Shown here: one piece after another, positions 60,562 through 64,000 of the stretch
Numbering within the stretch: position 1 is the stretch's first letter
How the letters are laid out: every line of letters begins with the position of its first letter
DNA from: Oceanospirillum sp048270425
Lineage (GTDB): Bacteria; Pseudomonadota; Gammaproteobacteria; Pseudomonadales; Halomonadaceae
Assembly: GCA_048270425.1 (NCBI GenBank)
Contig: JBLWSY010000020.1
Location: forward strand, 11,891-75,890
DNA length: 64,000 nt
Direction: 5' to 3'
The notes under the pieces: model-generated
What the model saw: only the letters and a program-made list of their open reading frames with translations
Databases searched by the model: none
Told to the model about the DNA's origin: nothing
Position numbers and translations under genes: made by a program

Positions 60562-62304
60562 TCACAAATGCTTTTGAATCTCTCTTCTGACGGCTTGCGA
60601 TAAATCTGCATCATCCACCAGCTCGGTAACGCCTTTCAATCCTTTGACACCACAGCTCTCAGAAGCAATAACAGGAATACCACTAGCAACCGCACGCAAC
60701 AATGGACGAGGCTGATGTTCGACAAAAGCAGGTAAGACGACTAAATCGACCTTTTCCGGCCAATTAGACGGAGCTTGCTGGGTTTCAATGCCGTCCCAAA
60801 AATCCGTGCCTTCAATATTCTTACCGAGCAGCAGTAATCTGACATCAAGATCACGAATCGCTTCCCGTAATTCGTAGCACCCCTTACGTCCCACGGTTGA
60901 AGCCGGAAAAAGGATAGTGAACTTGTCATCTCGGTGGCTGACAGACGAAACACCGGGAAACTGCCAATCTAACAATTCAACTTTATCGGCAAATAATGTA
61001 GCGATTGCGGTATGACTGGTGATGATTTTATCAGCTGCCTGCAAAGCGTCTGACTCAGCTTGCAGTAACTGGTTATCTACTCGGAAATCAGATAACGTGC
61101 GGCTATTCGGGTGGAGCGCTAAGGCGCTATCAAGGCGTAGCTGAATCTCAGACATAGGAAGGGAATCCATAAGTACATCATAACGCCTTCCGCCCAGCAC
61201 GCCCCTTTGCCATAGAAAAGGTAATAAACTTTGTTGAACAACAAGATGCAAATCATCATAAGCTAATTTTTCTTCATAACTTGCCGCCAGTTTTTCCGAC
61301 ATTGCCAATAAGTTTTTTTGCCTTGCTGCTCCTTGTTCCGCTAGGTTTCGGGACCGGTAAGAGCGTTCCAAAGTGACCCAAAAGCTCTGCATTGTCTTAG
61401 CAAACCCCTCGGTATTCCAGGCATAGCCAGCCTTCCTGAAGTACTTGCCATTCAGAGGAATGAGGAGCTTATCTTTAGCAGATTTGGTTTTCTGAATATA
61501 GGCATCAAATTCAGGTGTATAGGCATCCAACAGAAAGGCGGTATTACCAAACGCTTGCTCAGGATCGATCTTTAAACTGCGGAAGCACGCGTCTACCCCG
61601 CAGCTTGCGCAGGAGTTTACTTTATCTGCAGCTTTCGCTTTCGGCTCAGTAATAGCCGTAGAATAAATGTCCTTTGACAAGCCTTCATTACTGCGTAGCC
61701 GGACATAAAAATGATCTTTTGTTAAAAAAGCTTCTATACGAAAAGCGTGTTGGGCGTAAAAACGTAGGTCTATATGGTTCCAAAAGACGGTAGCATCCCG
61801 GCCTATTTCGGCCAATGAGCCTTTAATCACTTTTGAATGTGCATGACGTTCAACAATGTCAAAATTCGCTTTTAGCGCAGCATCATAAAGCGCATTTGAA
61901 ACCTGGCACAATCCACCGCCAACGCTAGGAATGATACAACCTTCACGCAGCTCACGCCCAACCACATAACCTTTAGCACGGGTCGCCTTGCCAATAGCTT
62001 GCCAAAAGCTAAAAACCTCCCCGGCAGTCAATTCCAGCCCGTTCAATCGATAGGCAGCAATGCGTAAATTATGAATTTTACCAGCTATCAAAAACTGCTC
62101 TTCTGTCGAACCATAGGTCCAAAGGGGGCTTTTGGATTCAGCGATAACAGGAGCCTTTTTTAAGGCATTAGAAAACTTATGTGGCTGTAGCCCGGCATTG
62201 CTTATATTCTCTATAGCCCGCTTTAATTGCAGGAAAAAAACTTTAACCCGAAAAATAAAGGCCTGTTTTCGTGTATGAATAGTTCTTGAATAACTTGAAC
62301 CCAT
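60562..62304 (-). CDS. VanW-domain protein fused to a glycosyltransferase-like domain
   Basis: 580 residues. The N-terminal half (about residues 65-230) is a VanW domain: LNGLELTAGEVFSFWQAIGK, GGGLCQVSNALYDAAL and FWNHIDLRFYAQ. A CASCGVDACF motif (about 245-254) may bind metal. The C-terminal half (about 450-580) looks like a GT4-type donor-binding domain: TILFPASTVGRKGCYEL, PAFVEHQPRPLLRAVASGIPVIAS. No signal peptide. Substrate unknown. Confidence 0.75.
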   Translation of the reverse strand: MGSSYSRTIHTRKQAFIFRVKVFFLQLKRAIENISNAGLQPHKFSNALKKAPVIAESKSPLWTYGSTEEQFLIAGKIHNLRIAAYRLNGLELTAGEVFSFWQAIGKATRAKGYVVGRELREGCIIPSVGGGLCQVSNALYDAALKANFDIVERHAHSKVIKGSLAEIGRDATVFWNHIDLRFYAQHAFRIEAFLTKDHFYVRLRSNEGLSKDIYSTAITEPKAKAADKVNSCASCGVDACFRSLKIDPEQAFGNTAFLLDAYTPEFDAYIQKTKSAKDKLLIPLNGKYFRKAGYAWNTEGFAKTMQSFWVTLERSYRSRNLAEQGAARQKNLLAMSEKLAASYEEKLAYDDLHLVVQQSLLPFLWQRGVLGGRRYDVLMDSLPMSEIQLRLDSALALHPNSRTLSDFRVDNQLLQAESDALQAADKIITSHTAIATLFADKVELLDWQFPGVSSVSHRDDKFTILFPASTVGRKGCYELREAIRDLDVRLLLLGKNIEGTDFWDGIETQQAPSNWPEKVDLVVLPAFVEHQPRPLLRAVASGIPVIASESCGVKGLKGVTELVDDADLSQAVRREIQKHL

Positions 62305-62368
62305 TAATTAAATTCTTTATTTAAATAAACTATTTATGCGAAACTATTCAGCAATTACAAACACCCAA

Positions 62369-62824
62369 TTATAATTTATTACTAAAGTAATTTTCATTAT
62401 TTTCTACAGATTCAGATACACTATCAGATGGATAATGTGCCAGGTCCCGTACATTTTTCTGGACTGCTACAGATGCAAAAATACTGAGAATAAATGACAT
62501 CGCATAGAACCCTTTTTCACTGGATTCCAGCGAAGCATTCCAAAGACCTATAACAAGCAGCATTATGGCTGCAGCCAATGAAAACCAACAAATATAATAA
62601 TAGATATTCGTCACTTTAATGCCTTCAAGCCGATCCCTGACAGATTTCTGAAGCGACACTGATGCAAATAAACCAAATAGAATAACCGATAAATAATAGC
62701 CCTGTTCATTCAACTGCATATCAGAGTTCCACAAACCTATTAGGTAAGCTGACAAGCCAATCAATAGCGCAATCCAGGATGCATTGACAAATGCAGGCGT
62801 CGGTTTTTGGGAATTATTATTCAA
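62369..62824 (-). CDS. YiaA/YiaB-family inner-membrane protein
   Basis: 151 residues from TTG 62824 with AAGGAG. Four helices arranged as two similar pairs: ASWIALLIGLSAYLIGLWN, EQGYYLSVILFGLFASVSLQ and their repeats IMLLVIGLWNASL, EKGFYAMSFILSIFASVAVQ. This duplicated layout is typical of YiaA/YiaB. Function unknown. Confidence 0.82.
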   Translation of the reverse strand: MNNNSQKPTPAFVNASWIALLIGLSAYLIGLWNSDMQLNEQGYYLSVILFGLFASVSLQKSVRDRLEGIKVTNIYYYICWFSLAAAIMLLVIGLWNASLESSEKGFYAMSFILSIFASVAVQKNVRDLAHYPSDSVSESVENNENYFSNKL

Positions 62825-63104
62825 TTTAAACTCCTTTTATAATCTAATAAAATTAATAGCAGATATATGCCGTTTGCCAACGGCAATCAGTCGGCAAAAA
62901 CAGAAAAGGCAGAAGCAAGAGTTTCATTTTCAGATCTGACCGCTTCCCTGCTGCACATAATCATATGATCAACACTCTCAACCGTGACAGCGCTGGTCGT
63001 CCTCATAATTTAAAACAGATTATGATGCGCGAGCATGATGATGCATCAGCTCGCAGACTATCCAATTTATACATAAGGGTAAAGAGACAGCATTGATGAT
63101 CGTA
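62825..63104. other. 280-bp gap with the second 28-bp repeat
   Basis: It holds the second 28-bp repeat at 62925-62952, and palindromes such as GCCGTTTGCCAACGGC at about 62869-62884. No gene seen. Confidence 0.45.
62925..62952 (+). repeat. 28-bp dispersed repeat, copy 2
   Basis: Partner of 58479-58506, with two mismatches. Confidence 0.8.
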
Positions 63105-63389
63105 TCAGGTATTTTTCTTTTTCGGATACTGCCAGTAACCCATGCTCGTTTCGTTTTCAGCAAGATCCTCCAGCTCAGAGCCTATTCCCGGAAACTCGTT
63201 TTCAATGAGTTCGTTAATCAGCGTCCTGGCCTGAGAAAATTTTTTGCAGTTTTCCGGGGAGAAATAGTCATCAAGCGCCTTCAAAGCTGCTTGCTTTCCG
63301 TTATCAATTTCATAGCTGCCGATCCGATCAAGCGACACTACTAGAGATTCCAGAGATGACCAAATTGCTATCAGTTTATCTTTTTCCAA
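63105..63389 (-). CDS. Hypothetical small protein
   Basis: 94 residues from TTG 63389, with GGGAG upstream. Helical, with LIAIWSSLESLVVSLDRIGS and KFSQARTLINELIENEFPG. No known domain; an accessory-region gene. Confidence 0.5.
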   Translation of the reverse strand: MEKDKLIAIWSSLESLVVSLDRIGSYEIDNGKQAALKALDDYFSPENCKKFSQARTLINELIENEFPGIGSELEDLAENETSMGYWQYPKKKNT

Positions 63390-63658
63390 AACCCTACTCC
63401 CGAATTAACGAGTCCGATATATAGCAAATATCAGCAGACATATAAAAATGCTGTGTTAACTAAAAGCAAGGCCCCATAATTTTTCACTGCCATTTTAATA
63501 TGTTAACCCCGCCTACTGACTCATCTGAAAATAGCTCGCAGCTGCAGCCCGGATGAGATCCACGCTAACCCTTTTGAGCGCATCGCTTGCAGCCAGTCGT
63601 CCCGATCGATATCAAGCCGCTACAGAGTCCATTGGCGGTGATGCCGATAGGAAATAGG
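63390..63658. other. 269-bp gap before repeat copy B
   Basis: No complete gene. A minus-strand tail, with stop TGA near 63519-63521, reads DIDRDDWLQAMRSKGLAW and may be a C-terminal remnant of a lost gene. Confidence 0.3.
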
Positions 63659-63809
63659 GCCCACTGAACACCTGACGGGGGTTATGGTCAGCGCCGTCTG
63701 CTGTGGCATCCGGATCAGGAGTCAGCGTGTCCATCAGGGAGTAATCGAGGCAATTCGCCAGATCATCCAGAGAGTTGATGGTTGCGGTGGTTTCTGTAGA
63801 GGTTTTCAC
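63612..63809 (-). pseudogene. selO 5' fragment
   Basis: The first 50 codons match selO (MKTSTETTATINSLDDLANC), with a few changes, then unrelated sequence (PYFLSASPPM) until the stop. It cannot encode a functional SelO. Confidence 0.9.
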
Positions 63810-63906
63810 GATAACGCCTGCCAGTTGGTTGGTTCGGTGTCTTTAATGTAGGGATTATAGGTAGTACGGAGGCAGGCTAACAACGGGACACAAGGTAGGG
63901 TTATTT
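63659..63906. repeat. Direct repeat copy B (selO 5' end and upstream)
   Basis: The counterpart of 54431-54690. It starts abruptly at the codon for Gly in RQVFSG and runs past the selO start into the same upstream DNA, ending about 20 bp before an IS end. Confidence 0.93.
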
Positions 63907-63924
63907 TTTAGGCAGGATTTTGGG

Positions 63925-64000
63925 TGTCTAGTCCTGATATAAGTTGACACTTTTTTACAGCGCCCGATGAACCTCATCGGGCGTTTTGTATTTCAGGGAA
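63925..64000 (-). mobile_element. IS3-family element, left edge, cut by the window
   Basis: TGTCTAGTCCTGATATAAGT at about 63925 looks like a terminal repeat. It is followed by the transposase end. The rest lies outside the window. Confidence 0.65.
63955..64000 (-). CDS. IS3-family transposase OrfB, C-terminal end (partial)
   Basis: The visible residues are SLKYKTPDEVHRAL followed by a stop at 63955-63957, the typical end of the IS3-family rve-type transposase. The remainder is outside the window. Confidence 0.75.
   Translation of the reverse strand, partial: SLKYKTPDEVHRAL

Noticed and set aside
1..64000. CRISPR arrays, tRNA or rRNA genes
   Set aside because: No regularly spaced repeats and no cloverleaf-like or rRNA sequences were seen in any gap.

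Overview
The window looks like chromosomal DNA of a marine gammaproteobacterium of the Oceanospirillaceae type, close to the Pseudomonas side of the class. This rests on the Rnf complex, a MotY-type flagellar T-ring protein, a ZrgA-type zinc operon, and the gene order argG-motY-rnt-peroxiredoxin-grxD-argF-ABC ATPase, which I recall as also present in Pseudomonas. The core DNA is moderately GC-rich. Two stretches break this pattern: an AT-rich two-gene insert at 7.5-10.5 kb, and a mosaic mobile region from about 54.6 kb to the right end. No rRNA, tRNA or CRISPR array was seen.

1-5.4 kb: rnfC (5' end cut by the window, long repeat tail), rnfD, rnfG and rnfE form an operon for the membrane electron pump. 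5.4-7.5 kb: DUF1543 and DUF2252 genes. 7.5-10.5 kb: overlapping SIR2 and HerA-like ATPase genes, a recognised two-gene anti-phage defence arrangement. 10.5-15.3 kb: argO divergent from argP, an outer-membrane-like protein, and benE divergent from an XRE-cupin regulator with two matching palindromic operators between them. 15.3-20.2 kb: DoxX and DUF924, then a zinc-uptake operon (zrgA-like, ABC ATPase, FtsX-type permease, DUF3299) behind a clear Zur-type box. 20.4-25.3 kb: nth, a small ribbon-helix-helix gene behind a near-perfect Pho box, a tiny Lys-rich protein, and btuF-btuC-btuD with a diheme cytochrome c.

25.4-54.6 kb is mainly housekeeping: gloA, a MepA-like peptidase, a crotonase, SulP divergent from a persulfide-dioxygenase-like enzyme, argG, motY, rnt, peroxiredoxin, grxD, argF, an FbpC-like ATPase, a thioesterase-fold protein with a PsrA-like box, a CcoM-like micro-protein, a LysM/degenerate-M23 lipoprotein, an eIF2B-like isomerase with eda, an MFS transporter, several hydrolases, a glutamine amidotransferase, an aminotransferase divergent from a MocR regulator, and selO.

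54.6-64 kb is the most unusual part. I read it as a decayed chromosomal integron plus further insertions. A broken intI (frameshift, missing C-terminus) lies on the + strand. To its left are minus-strand cassettes separated by three recognisable attC sites, one of them about 129 bp and VCR-like. The cassettes carry a GIY-YIG-like protein, an unknown protein and a Phd/RelE toxin-antitoxin pair. An IS1111-type IS110 element with a nonsense codon in its transposase sits at the attI-side boundary. To the right are a possible plus-oriented SUKH cassette, a VanW-glycosyltransferase fusion and a YiaA-like membrane protein. The segment is bracketed by an imperfect direct repeat of about 250 bp made of the selO 5' end and its upstream DNA, and an IS3-family end lies at the right edge. 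All functional calls come from reading the sequence by eye; no database search was run.
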